Positions 30,712 to 38,800 of a stretch of DNA of 43,772 nt are shown here, piece after piece. The notes under the pieces are model-generated. The model was not told the DNA's origin. It did no database searches and worked only from the letters and a program-made list of their open reading frames with translations. The stretch is from a virus. Both the position numbers and the translations under genes were made by a program. Position 1 is the stretch's first letter. Each line of letters starts with the position of its first letter. The stretch covers positions 1-43,772 of the IMG/VR virus record IMGVR_UViG_3300025407_000047; one strand, given 5' to 3'.

Positions 30712-30882
30712 TTAGTAGGTGACTCCAATCTGGCGAATCTCGCGCAGAGAACTGATGGTATTGCGAAGCTCCTTACGCACCCAGATGCGATGTTTAAGAC
30801 AGGAGTCATTGCGTTTTTTCCAGTGTTTCCTGATAGAGAAAATTAAGGCAACGGCGCAGGTGATGTAGGTTGTGTAGGTCAT
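30712..30882 (-). CDS. Small membrane-anchored basic protein, unknown
   Basis: A 56-residue product, MTYTTYITCAVALIFSIRKH..., with an N-terminal hydrophobic segment (residues 5-17) followed by a basic helical tail. Leader ACACACACATG. Could be membrane-associated. Confidence 0.52.
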   Translation of the reverse strand: MTYTTYITCAVALIFSIRKHWKKRNDSCLKHRIWVRKELRNTISSLREIRQIGVTY

Positions 30883-30909
30883 GTGTGTGTGTAGGTTTAG
30901 TGGTGGTGA

Positions 30910-31218
30910 TTAGGCGGCGACTGCTGGTACGATGATGTAGGTGTATTTTGCGTCAAGCTCGGCTTTGCAAGCGTCAGCTTGATCATTTTGAGCTTTCTGC
31001 ATTGCACGATCATAGCTGAAACCCTTCCAATATCCGAGTCTGTATCCGCAGGATGCGGCAGATGCTTTGGCGAGTTTGTTGTCGTTGATTGTCCAACGGA
31101 CAGATCCGATTGTACCAGTCTCGCGGTTGATCGCCATGTGGCAATTCTTGATTGGGCGTGTGCTGGTGACGCTAATGGTGTTTCCGTTAGGAGCAGTGGC
31201 TGTGTATTTGTTTTTCAT
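30910..31218 (-). CDS. Small protein, unknown
   Basis: 102 residues (MKNKYTATAPNGNTISVTST...). N-terminal strands, then a Lys/Gln/Asp helix region and hydrophobic YTYIIVPAVAA end. ATG 31218 is preferred because ACACACAC precedes it; a promoter with the decamer lies at 31259-31286. Confidence 0.55.
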   Translation of the reverse strand: MKNKYTATAPNGNTISVTSTRPIKNCHMAINRETGTIGSVRWTINDNKLAKASAASCGYRLGYWKGFSYDRAMQKAQNDQADACKAELDAKYTYIIVPAVAA

Positions 31219-31258
31219 GTGTGTGTTTGGTTGGTATTGTGTGTGACTGACAAGTAAG

Positions 31259-31286
31259 AAAATATACATCCGCTTGGGTTTTGCAA
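31259..31286 (-). promoter_or_regulatory. Promoter with AACCCAAGCG element
   Basis: TTGCAA (31286-31281), AACCCAAGCG (31280-31271) and TATTTT (31264-31259, 16-bp spacing) or TATATT. Then TCTTACTTGTCAGTCA, which resembles the sequence after the erf copy. Confidence 0.55.
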
Positions 31287-31315
31287 CATCAAAATGAAAA
31301 AAAGTGAAAATAATT

Positions 31316-31606
31316 TTACGCCCCCTCTGCGGCCTGCATTTTAGCCAGCACCTTGGCAGTGGTATCCGCGAAAGCGTCGATGTCCTCTTCCATGATCATT
31401 GGGAAAGCGGCATGGGCGCATTCATGGATGATAGCTTCTTCCAAGCTGACTACGCGACCCTTGACCTTGCGGTGGATCACGATCCTCTTGGAATGGTAAC
31501 GACAGATTCCATCGTTGACCCTGCCTTCGGTAATGCCAGTCATGCCGAAGCCTATCTGCCATCGCTTGCCTCCGAAAAGCGCGCTACAGACCCTCCTGAA
31601 GCTCAT
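31316..31606 (-). CDS. Minimal HExxH zincin metallopeptidase-like protein
   Basis: A 96-residue protein. EEAIIHECAHAAFP (about residues 57-70) holds HECAH, and a downstream EEDIDAFA may supply the third ligand Glu. Too small for a full protease; similar short zincin-like proteins occur in phage accessory regions. Overlaps the upstream gene by 4 nt. Confidence 0.6.
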   Translation of the reverse strand: MSFRRVCSALFGGKRWQIGFGMTGITEGRVNDGICRYHSKRIVIHRKVKGRVVSLEEAIIHECAHAAFPMIMEEDIDAFADTTAKVLAKMQAAEGA

Positions 31607-31824
31607 GGCGCGGCCTCCTCAATCTCCGCTAGGTTCCACACCCAGCCAGCCTCGGTGCAATACAACTCTGCGTAGAATCGCCCTTCCATATAGCGAGCCA
31701 TTGATACCTTGTAAAATTGCAGGCGCGAGATGTCCTTGACCACAAACTCATAGAACTGCGCCATCGTCTCAATGGGTGGGACGCTTGGCGGAGGCTCGCT
31801 GTCGCGGTCTAGGAGGATTAGCAT
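31603..31824 (-). CDS. Small acidic protein, unknown
   Basis: 73 residues (MLILLDRDSEPPPSVPPIE...). Acidic and aromatic C-terminal half. Coupled to the zincin gene by ATGA. Confidence 0.52.
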   Translation of the reverse strand: MLILLDRDSEPPPSVPPIETMAQFYEFVVKDISRLQFYKVSMARYMEGRFYAELYCTEAGWVWNLAEIEEAAP

Positions 31825-31838
31825 GGATTCACGATAGC

Positions 31839-32255
31839 CTACCGCTTGGACTTGATCAAGGTCGTCAGGTCGTGAGTCAGGTTGCCTGTCTCCTGCCTGC
31901 GCTGTACGCCGTGATAGGCTCGCTGGAAGTCTTCAAAGCCGCGCTCGCCTGCTGGCTCCCACAGGTGGCCGATATAGGTCAGTGGGAATTGGTGGTCGCT
32001 GTAGTCCTGCTGACGCTTGGCCTGCACTGGTTGTGGATAATGCTTCTGCAACAGCGCGTCTGCATATGCGGTGATCTTGATCGACAGCTTGCTAGCCTTT
32101 GGTTTTGCAGGAGGAATCTCTCCCAGCTTTGCAAAGATTCTCTCGCGGTATCCAGTTTTCATTGCTTCGGCTTTTTCAATCCTTGCTTGCCGCTTTTTCA
32201 TATTCCGTTCCCTGAACCTATCGCGTTCTTTTTTAGATGATAAAAAAGTGTACAT
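31839..32255 (-). CDS. Basic protein, unknown
   Basis: 138 residues from ATG 32255 (a TTG four codons upstream is rejected). The N-terminal half is Arg/Lys/Glu-rich and helical; the C-terminus has YIGHLWEPAGERGFEDF. No motif recognised. Confidence 0.52.
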   Translation of the reverse strand: MYTFLSSKKERDRFRERNMKKRQARIEKAEAMKTGYRERIFAKLGEIPPAKPKASKLSIKITAYADALLQKHYPQPVQAKRQQDYSDHQFPLTYIGHLWEPAGERGFEDFQRAYHGVQRRQETGNLTHDLTTLIKSKR

Positions 32256-32263
32256 GGCGGTTA

Positions 32264-32506
32264 TCAAATTTGAAAACTTTCAATGGGTTCACGCCATTCG
32301 CTCATGCCGTCCACCTCATGCTTAACCAATTTGAAGAAGCATCCCTCATACCAGTCTGGATGCTCTACGGCTTCTGCTCTAGCTTTAGCTAGCATGGGCG
32401 GAATCGCGTCTAACGCCAGCCATTCGGTTGGGAAGGATTCCATGAAATCCACATAGCCGTCTTTGTCGTGGAGTTCGATTTCGTAGGGTGTTGATGGGTA
32501 GCTCAT
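32264..32506 (-). CDS. Small acidic protein, unknown
   Basis: 80 residues, Glu/Asp/Trp-rich (MSYPSTPYEIELHDKDGY...). Leader CACCACACACAC. No family recognised. Confidence 0.55.
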   Translation of the reverse strand: MSYPSTPYEIELHDKDGYVDFMESFPTEWLALDAIPPMLAKARAEAVEHPDWYEGCFFKLVKHEVDGMSEWREPIESFQI

Positions 32507-32518
32507 GTGTGTGTGGTG

Positions 32519-33058
32519 TTAGATGGTGATTGATGTAGGATTGGCCTTGAATGCGGCTACGGCGGCGTCACGCTCTGCGCGGCGAGCCATGCGCTTCTCC
32601 TTGCGAGCTTTCTTGGCGTCGCTGATGGCTTTGCGAGCCTCGGCATTGACGACAATGCTGTAGACCGCTGACAGCGAGATGCTGACAGACTTGCGGCGAC
32701 CTGAAGGGCGTAGGATGAGTTCACCCTCTGGCGTGATCGTGACGATCAGGTTGCGGCGGTCTCCGATTGCAGTGGTCTTGCGAGTCACTGCCTTCACTTT
32801 ACGATCTGGTAGATCAGCACCAGTATCGATTCCCTGTTTCTCCAGTGCGCGGAGTAGGCTCTCTGCGTGTGGGTTTCCGACCAGCTTGAAATGCTGGCGA
32901 GCGTGTACAACCATCATGGATAGTTGCTGGTCGTTTCTATCGATGATGTACTGCTTGCCCTTCCCTTTGCGGCGGATCTCTTGTTCCTGCGGAACTGGGA
33001 TGCCTTTTTCAACAAGGGAGTCGTAGTAGGCGGCTGGGATGATGATGTCTGTCGTCAT
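32519..33058 (-). CDS. Basic-tailed protein, unknown
   Basis: 179 residues from ATG 33058, preceded by CACACACACC. Central ARQHFKLVGNPHAESLLRAL, C-terminal Arg/Lys-rich helix ISDAKKARKEKRMARRAERDA. The longer frame to 33115 would overlap its neighbour and lacks the leader. Possibly nucleic-acid binding. Confidence 0.58.
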   Translation of the reverse strand: MTTDIIIPAAYYDSLVEKGIPVPQEQEIRRKGKGKQYIIDRNDQQLSMMVVHARQHFKLVGNPHAESLLRALEKQGIDTGADLPDRKVKAVTRKTTAIGDRRNLIVTITPEGELILRPSGRRKSVSISLSAVYSIVVNAEARKAISDAKKARKEKRMARRAERDAAVAAFKANPTSITI

Positions 33059-33077
33059 GGTGTGTGTGGTTTTTAGA

Positions 33078-33323
33078 TTATTTAGAAACGCAGGTTGGAC
33101 TCCAAAATTCAGCATTTTGTTTTACAAAATGGCTTCTTGCTATGCGCTTTCCAAAACGCAAAGCCATCCATTTTTCCAATTCATATGGAGTGTCCTCGTA
33201 GTGAGTGATTGTTTCTCCGTTCCAGCCAGATCCGATTTCGTATTCGCAACGGAACAAGTCTCCAATTCTATCAACGGAGATACTCAATTCAGATGCGTGT
33301 GGCAGTTTTAGTTTTGCGTTCAT
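33078..33323 (-). CDS. Small protein, unknown
   Basis: 81 residues (MNAKLKLPHASELSISVDRI...), ending QNAEFWSPTCVSK. Leader is CA repeats over 20 nt. First gene after the 33377-33402 promoter-like segment. Confidence 0.55.
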   Translation of the reverse strand: MNAKLKLPHASELSISVDRIGDLFRCEYEIGSGWNGETITHYEDTPYELEKWMALRFGKRIARSHFVKQNAEFWSPTCVSK

Positions 33324-33375
33324 GTGTGTGTGTTGTGTTTGATGTGTGTGTTGGATTTCTTACTGACACAACCAT

Positions 33376-33402
33376 CCTATAACCCAACCGATGATTCGTC
33401 AA
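33376..33402 (-). promoter_or_regulatory. Promoter-like segment with an inverted, one-mismatch copy of the decamer
   Basis: AAAATAATTG, TTGACG (33402-33397) and TATAGG (33381-33376, 15 bp apart). Plus strand AACCCAACCG at 33381-33390 differs from the decamer by one base and lies in the opposite orientation. Confidence 0.4.
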
Positions 33403-33425
33403 CAATTATTTTGAGCCGCATAAAC

Positions 33426-33443
33426 ACTGGCTCCACAGCCAGT
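33426..33443 (-). terminator. Hairpin after the zincin/ALR-like gene
   Basis: ACTGGCT and AGCCAGT with a 4-nt loop, then GTTTAT. A weak intrinsic terminator separating this operon from the downstream promoter. Confidence 0.45.
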
Positions 33444-33450
33444 CATGCCG

Positions 33451-34146
33451 TCAGAATTGACGATCCAACCACATCTTTTTCGCCATCTCGACATCAATCG
33501 TGAGCCGCCCAATTCGCGCGTTCACGGCGTTGTGAAGATCCACAGACCACTTGAAAAAGTCACTCCAGTCAGGAGGATTCAATCGCACAAAATCTTTCAG
33601 GTGTTGCTCGCATGGGCATCCCTCAAATGGCAGTGAGCGCATCCACTCGGTGAGCCAATAATCATGGCAGTGATTTTCACCGCTGACGCGCAACGCGAAT
33701 AAGTGCAACTCAGCCCAGTACCGAGAACCTTCCTTCGTGATGCGAGCCACAGGAACTCCGCTGTCGAGATGTCTATCGACCTCTGCGGCGGCGTTGACAA
33801 CCCAGTGGTCATGCCGATCAAAATCGATGCCAAGTGCCTTCGCCACAATCTTCTCAACCTTGAGCGCGGTGTTGTGTTGGTGAATGTACGGCGAGCCTTT
33901 TTCCTCCGCTGGCTCATCGCTGTCTGGGTGATCAAGATCCCACTTGAGAACTTCTGCCTCGGTGATGTGCGCGGCGCGGCATAGCCATGCCTCCACCATC
34001 TCATGCAGGGCGACTAGGAAACTGCTATTGCGGCTTCCGTACTCAGGTACTGAGATTTGCAGGGAGCCATCGCCATTCCACCACCAGTCACCTGCCGTAG
34101 AATATCTTACTACGGATGGATCGACGGCCTTGATGTCGATTCTCAT
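33451..34146 (-). CDS. Fusion: HExxE zincin-like domain + ALR/Erv1-like domain
   Basis: A 231-residue protein. N-terminal half: VALHEMVEAWLCR (about residues 45-57), with HEMVE, and an acidic loop, then HQHNTALKVEKIV, as in small phage zincin-like proteins. C-terminal half (about 150-231): YWAELHLFALRVS, SLPFEGCPCEQHLKDF with CxC, then FFKWSVDLHNAVNARIGR, whose LHNxVN is the FAD-stacking motif of Erv1/ALR sulfhydryl oxidases. The usual CxxC is replaced by CPC, so redox activity is uncertain. Confidence 0.6.
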   Translation of the reverse strand: MRIDIKAVDPSVVRYSTAGDWWWNGDGSLQISVPEYGSRNSSFLVALHEMVEAWLCRAAHITEAEVLKWDLDHPDSDEPAEEKGSPYIHQHNTALKVEKIVAKALGIDFDRHDHWVVNAAAEVDRHLDSGVPVARITKEGSRYWAELHLFALRVSGENHCHDYWLTEWMRSLPFEGCPCEQHLKDFVRLNPPDWSDFFKWSVDLHNAVNARIGRLTIDVEMAKKMWLDRQF

Positions 34147-34217
34147 TTGTACGGAGGTATGTCCTCTTCGCGGCGCGGAGATGGCGGATTTTCTGGAGGA
34201 TTATTCGGATTTTTCAT
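34143..34217 (-). CDS. 24-residue Pro-rich micropeptide
   Basis: MKNPNNPPENPPSPRREEDI... Starts inside the ATP-grasp gene end and its TGA overlaps the next ATG (ATGA). It fills the only gap in this operon. Confidence 0.35.
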   Translation of the reverse strand: MKNPNNPPENPPSPRREEDIPPYK

Positions 34218-35517
34218 CCTTGAAATAATTCAACCCCAACTCTTCCAGCTTTTCAATTTGCTCAAGAGCGGTTTCAGTAGAAGCCTTTGGAATGTCGATA
34301 TAGTAACCACTTACTCCCTCGGCATTCTTGAATGCTTGGTCAATGGCATCTTCGATTGATTTATTAGACAATCCAACAACAGCACCAATTTCTGGAAGTC
34401 CATCACCCATTGGAGAAATGTATTCCCTTCCTTTAATTTTCATTGAATTGCGTAACTTCACAAACTCGCGAACCTCTGGTTCAATGTTTACAGGTTGCCA
34501 GTTTCCAGATGCCCATGAACTATGAATAAGAATCTCGGCTCCGTATGTAGCTGTAGGCTCTGGATCAACCATGATTCCATGCGCGCCGTAATAAATTATC
34601 TCGGAGAAATTGGAATAGACCAGTTGCCAAAGTTCATTTGGAGGCGATGGCGATCTCATACATCCATCGATCATGTAAGGCTCCATATCCGCTCCAATTC
34701 TCACCTCGGATGACATCCAACCTCGGTATCCATACGCTTTGAAAACAGGCTCCATGCGGTCATTGAAGCGACGAACAGGTTCTGGAAGGTCGGAATATTT
34801 AAGGAACTTTCCTACATAGCACAGATCCTTTACCTCAATTCCAGCCATAAGCTGAGAAGGCTGTTTGCCGTCGATTACAAAGCCATCTGTACCTACTTCG
34901 ACACGATCAGGTAGATCCTCCTCAATGGTGAATTCCATGATGTGTTTTAGAGGCCCAATTTTATGCTCAATCTCATCAAGTTTAGGCTCAACATCTTTGT
35001 AATGAGTACATCCGAATGTCTCAAATGTGCCTCTCCACTTATTCAATTTGCAAAAATGCGTTTTCCCATCATTTTCTTGCAAAAACAAACGAAGATTATC
35101 CATTCCTTTTACATGGGTGTATTTACCCACAGGAAGGTCTAAAGCCTTTAGTATTTCCTTACAGCCTTCACGCTCAAGTTCAAGACATTCACCTAGTTTG
35201 CACCCCCAAACGGCTTTTCCTTGGTCTGCTAGGTACTGCTGTAAATGTCCAGAATTGATGTCAGGAAATACAAATACATCTATTTCAGAAAACCAAGGCC
35301 CAAAAATGCTATCTACGACCTCTAATTCATCGTATCCAAGTCCAACTTGTGATGTCATTTTAGGAAACGCCGTTTCCCAAGGCGTATAGACATATACCTT
35401 CTTGAAGTCTTGAGCTAGACGAAGTGCCTGAGAGATGAAAAGACCATGATCTACGAACATACAGACAGCATCACTGATGTCTTTTAGGTCTTCTTTGCGA
35501 GGAATTTCAGTTGCCAT
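34201..35517 (-). CDS. ATP-grasp enzyme (PurD/carbamoyl-phosphate-synthetase-like fold)
   Basis: A 438-residue protein. The N-terminal preATP-grasp part includes KVYVYTPWE and VFPDINSGHLQQYL. The ATP-grasp core has THFCKLNKWRGTFETFG (about residues 152-168, glycine-rich loop), HIMEFTIEEDLPDRVEVGTDG (about 192-212) and, later, VRIGADMEPYMIDGCMR (about 273-289) with the acidic metal ligands. The C-terminal KASTETALEQIEKLEELGLNYF is helical. It makes an amide or peptide bond with an unknown substrate. Small neighbours at 34143, 35521 and 35661 could be substrates (speculative). Confidence 0.7.
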   Translation of the reverse strand: MATEIPRKEDLKDISDAVCMFVDHGLFISQALRLAQDFKKVYVYTPWETAFPKMTSQVGLGYDELEVVDSIFGPWFSEIDVFVFPDINSGHLQQYLADQGKAVWGCKLGECLELEREGCKEILKALDLPVGKYTHVKGMDNLRLFLQENDGKTHFCKLNKWRGTFETFGCTHYKDVEPKLDEIEHKIGPLKHIMEFTIEEDLPDRVEVGTDGFVIDGKQPSQLMAGIEVKDLCYVGKFLKYSDLPEPVRRFNDRMEPVFKAYGYRGWMSSEVRIGADMEPYMIDGCMRSPSPPNELWQLVYSNFSEIIYYGAHGIMVDPEPTATYGAEILIHSSWASGNWQPVNIEPEVREFVKLRNSMKIKGREYISPMGDGLPEIGAVVGLSNKSIEDAIDQAFKNAEGVSGYYIDIPKASTETALEQIEKLEELGLNYFKDEKSE

Positions 35518-35520
35518 AAA

Positions 35521-35658
35521 TTATTTGCCCTTCGACTTAGCCTTGCGTTGTTGTGAGTAAGCGATGGCTAAACTTTGTTTAATAGGCTTACCTGCCTTCA
35601 CCTCGGCGGAGACATTTCGGTTAAAACAATTCTGGGAGGAGCAAAGGCGTAGTGGCAT
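35521..35658 (-). CDS. 45-residue basic protein (VSAEVKAGKP type)
   Basis: MPLRLCSSQNCFNRNVSAEV..., then KAGKPIKQSLAIAYSQQRKAKSKGK. This motif is recurrent in small phage proteins beside large virion proteins. Gap of 2 nt to the upstream stop. Function unknown. Confidence 0.6.
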   Translation of the reverse strand: MPLRLCSSQNCFNRNVSAEVKAGKPIKQSLAIAYSQQRKAKSKGK

Positions 35659-35660
35659 AG

Positions 35661-35858
35661 TTATTCTCGGTCAGTTGGTAGGTCAAAATCGGCATTTTCG
35701 TACATCTCATCCATATCACCATTGGCAAAATCTTCAGTCATCCTATTGATAACTGCTTCGTCGGTGGTCTTAGGATCATAAAAGACATTAACATCGTTTA
35801 CAGGAATCGATGTCCATCCTTCTGGGCCTTCCTCTTTATCAGTTACAAGTATATTCAT
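35661..35858 (-). CDS. 65-residue acidic protein, unknown
   Basis: MNILVTDKEEGPEGWTSIPV..., strongly acidic C-terminal half (EDFANGDMDEMYENADFD). One nt after the giant gene stop. No family recognised. Confidence 0.55.
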   Translation of the reverse strand: MNILVTDKEEGPEGWTSIPVNDVNVFYDPKTTDEAVINRMTEDFANGDMDEMYENADFDLPTDRE

Positions 35859-35859
35859 G

Positions 35860-38800
35860 TTATTTTTTGGTGTTTATTATGAGAGGAATTTTGGATTTTT
35901 TCATTGTTCCAACAATCGTTTCCTTAGTTCCGTTCCTTACGGATTCCTTTGGGTGATTCTTGGCATAATCAGGGAACAATGACATAGGATCGACTGGTTT
36001 CTCAAGGATAAAATTGTCTGCGTTTTCAGGCCCAAGCATCATCCAGTCATATGATGGGTGTTTCCTGAAGTTAGGATCTTTCATAAACTGATCGCGTAGG
36101 AATCTTTCATTTTCGCTCATCTTGGCCTCTTGTTTCGGATCGTTTCCTGTGTAGATGGCAAATGCGTCAGGATCTTTAGAGAGTTGAACAGACGCTACTA
36201 GGTCAAGGTTCTTTCCGCCCCTGAAGTCCATAGACTCCGCCAAACGCTTTCCGATGGGTGGAGCAAAGGGAATACCATCAAGACGACTCATAGCCGATCC
36301 TCGTTCCACAAAAGTGAATCTGGATGCCTCGTCTTGGAATGTCGTGTTCTTGTACTTGTTTACGATCTTCTTGTACCAGTCTTGATTCTTGAATTGGTCA
36401 TTGTGAGCCTTGAATGCATTATCAAACCCTGCTCTGTTGCCCTTAGTCGCCATTGATTTCATGGTTCCCAGCTTTTTAAGGAAATCAACCTGTGGGCCGT
36501 ACTTCTCAATCTTGTCGGCGTTTTGGCTCTTGATAAGCTCAAACTCGCCCTGTGTGATCTCGCCATCCTTCAATAGCTTTGCGGCCTTCGTCACGCGAGC
36601 TAAGTGCTTGGCAGGGTTTTTAGCACCTAGTTCAAGAATGACATGGAGAGCGTCTTTTTCGTCAGCGGAAAGGTTTTTCTTTGTGCTGTCAATCTCCTGC
36701 ATGATGTCCTGAACGAACTTGCGGTTGCTCTTGTGAGCCTGCTCTTTCATGATTTGGATCAAGGCTCGACCACTAGTTGTGTTGGTTATGATATTCTTTG
36801 CTCTCGTAACAAACGCAGAATTCATATTTGCCCACACTGGCTTAAATCCGCGCCCATCAAGTAGGCGTGCAATAACTTGATTGGAGATCAGGAATGGGTG
36901 CAATGGGCCGCCCATGTTGTCGCCGCGAGTTGTGTGCCTATCTGCCTCTAGCATACCAACTTGTTCGCCGTCGATGTCTTCGATAGAACCAACTTTTGGA
37001 GTGATTGTGGATTTTGGGTCTACTTGGTATTGAACTTCCCTGCCGTCATCTGTGGGTTGCATCGCAATGGTGTAGTGACCACTTGCTGGCACATTCTTTG
37101 GAAGTTTTGTGGAAACTCCTGCCTTTTGAACTGCATCAGGCTTATCAAGTTCAATTTCCTGTGCAGGCTTGAAGCTGATGCCACCTAGCGGCGCGAGGTT
37201 CGCCAGCGGCTTGGCAGTCTCCAGCGTCTTAGTCTTGAACGATTCCCAGTCTACCTTTCCGTCCTCGGTCTTTGGAAGCTCGCTGGACGGCATGAAGTTG
37301 ATGTTGCTTTGGTTCTCTAGCCATTTCTCCACTTTAGAGACAGCATCAGCCATATCCTTTGGAGATGGGTTTTTGGGAACTTCTACCCAATAATCATTTT
37401 TCCCAAATTCCAATTCCCTAAATGGTGATGGATCGTGATTTCGGATGGATATTTTATAGGTTTCAACATCATCTGGATCTCCTTCTTCGTCGCGTGTCAG
37501 GATGTGATCAACGCGATAATAAATGCTGTCATTTGCTGTGTCTCTTACTTCTTTTAACAGCATATCGGAAGGAATATGTATCTCTTCCATTATTTCACTT
37601 CTTGCGTCTCGCTGAAGATTATGCTGATCACTTGATGGAGCAGATTCAACATAATGCCTTGCTTGACTCATGGCATCTTCTAAAGTTTTGTGGTCATAAA
37701 ACATCCCATCTTCTCCCTTGGAGACATCAAATAAACCATCATCGTTTTTTGTTATAATTGATTCTCTTTCATTTTTAGGAGAAGATACAACCCAAAGTTC
37801 ATTACTAATTACATCTCCTTCAGCATCTTTTTCTGGAGGTTGATGATAAACAACAGAAGATCCTTTAGAAGATTGGCTTTTGATAAGATCATCATATTTT
37901 CTTACTAAATCATTCCTTGTTTTTTGTTCATTAGTATACTCCTCATCCGCAGGCATGAACTGGATGCCTGTGTCGCCATCGCGTGCATAATTCACCATGT
38001 CGCTGTGCAGAACACCGCGATCATAGTTTACTTGGTCTTCAAGAGTCTCTGGCTTCTTTAGCTGACCATTCTGCTCTGCAATGCTGAATGCCTCCCTACG
38101 ATCAACAACGCGAGGCGCGCCATGCGGATTGTATGTTCTGAACTTCCACCATTTTCCCTCTCTGTCAAAAGGGTCTTTTGGTGCATTTGGGCCTTGTAGT
38201 TCAAGGTGGGTAGCACCCTCTTTTTCAACTTTACCCTGTGGCGTTGTAATAACAGCAGAAACAATCTTCTCGTTTGTTCCTGCGTATGGCTCTGTAATTT
38301 TGGATGGGACTTCCTTGCCATCAATAACATCAAAGATGTTTTTGAAGTCACGCTGGTTTGCAAAATTATATTTATTTCCTTCTGGGTCTGTATAATAAAA
38401 TGGATCGTCAGAAAGGTCAGCAGGGTTTGCTCGCTTCCATTCGCGTACAATATCAAGAAGCGTACTTCTCCTTCCAATAAATTCATTTATGCCCTTAACT
38501 GAATACATTAATCTAATTGATACTTCTGGCGCATAAACAATTTTAGTGTTTCCAAAATATGCAGTATCAATTGATTCAAGTTTTGGTGCAATAAATGCAG
38601 TAACAAGTGATAAATCAATATTTTTTACTTTTTCAAGTTTCGGAACAGCAACTTGAGATGGGCCTCTTATATCTAGTGTAGTAACTTTTTCTAGTGAAGA
38701 AAAATCAACATTTTTATTATCCGCCATTCTGGTCTGCGATCCAAATTCAATACTTTTAGCAGTTTTAAGTTTTGGAACTATTAAATCATTAGCGTGAGAA

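Noticed and set aside
38058-38486. 142-codon minus-strand frame inside the giant gene
   Set aside because: A different reading frame of the same strand; the giant frame is continuous through it.
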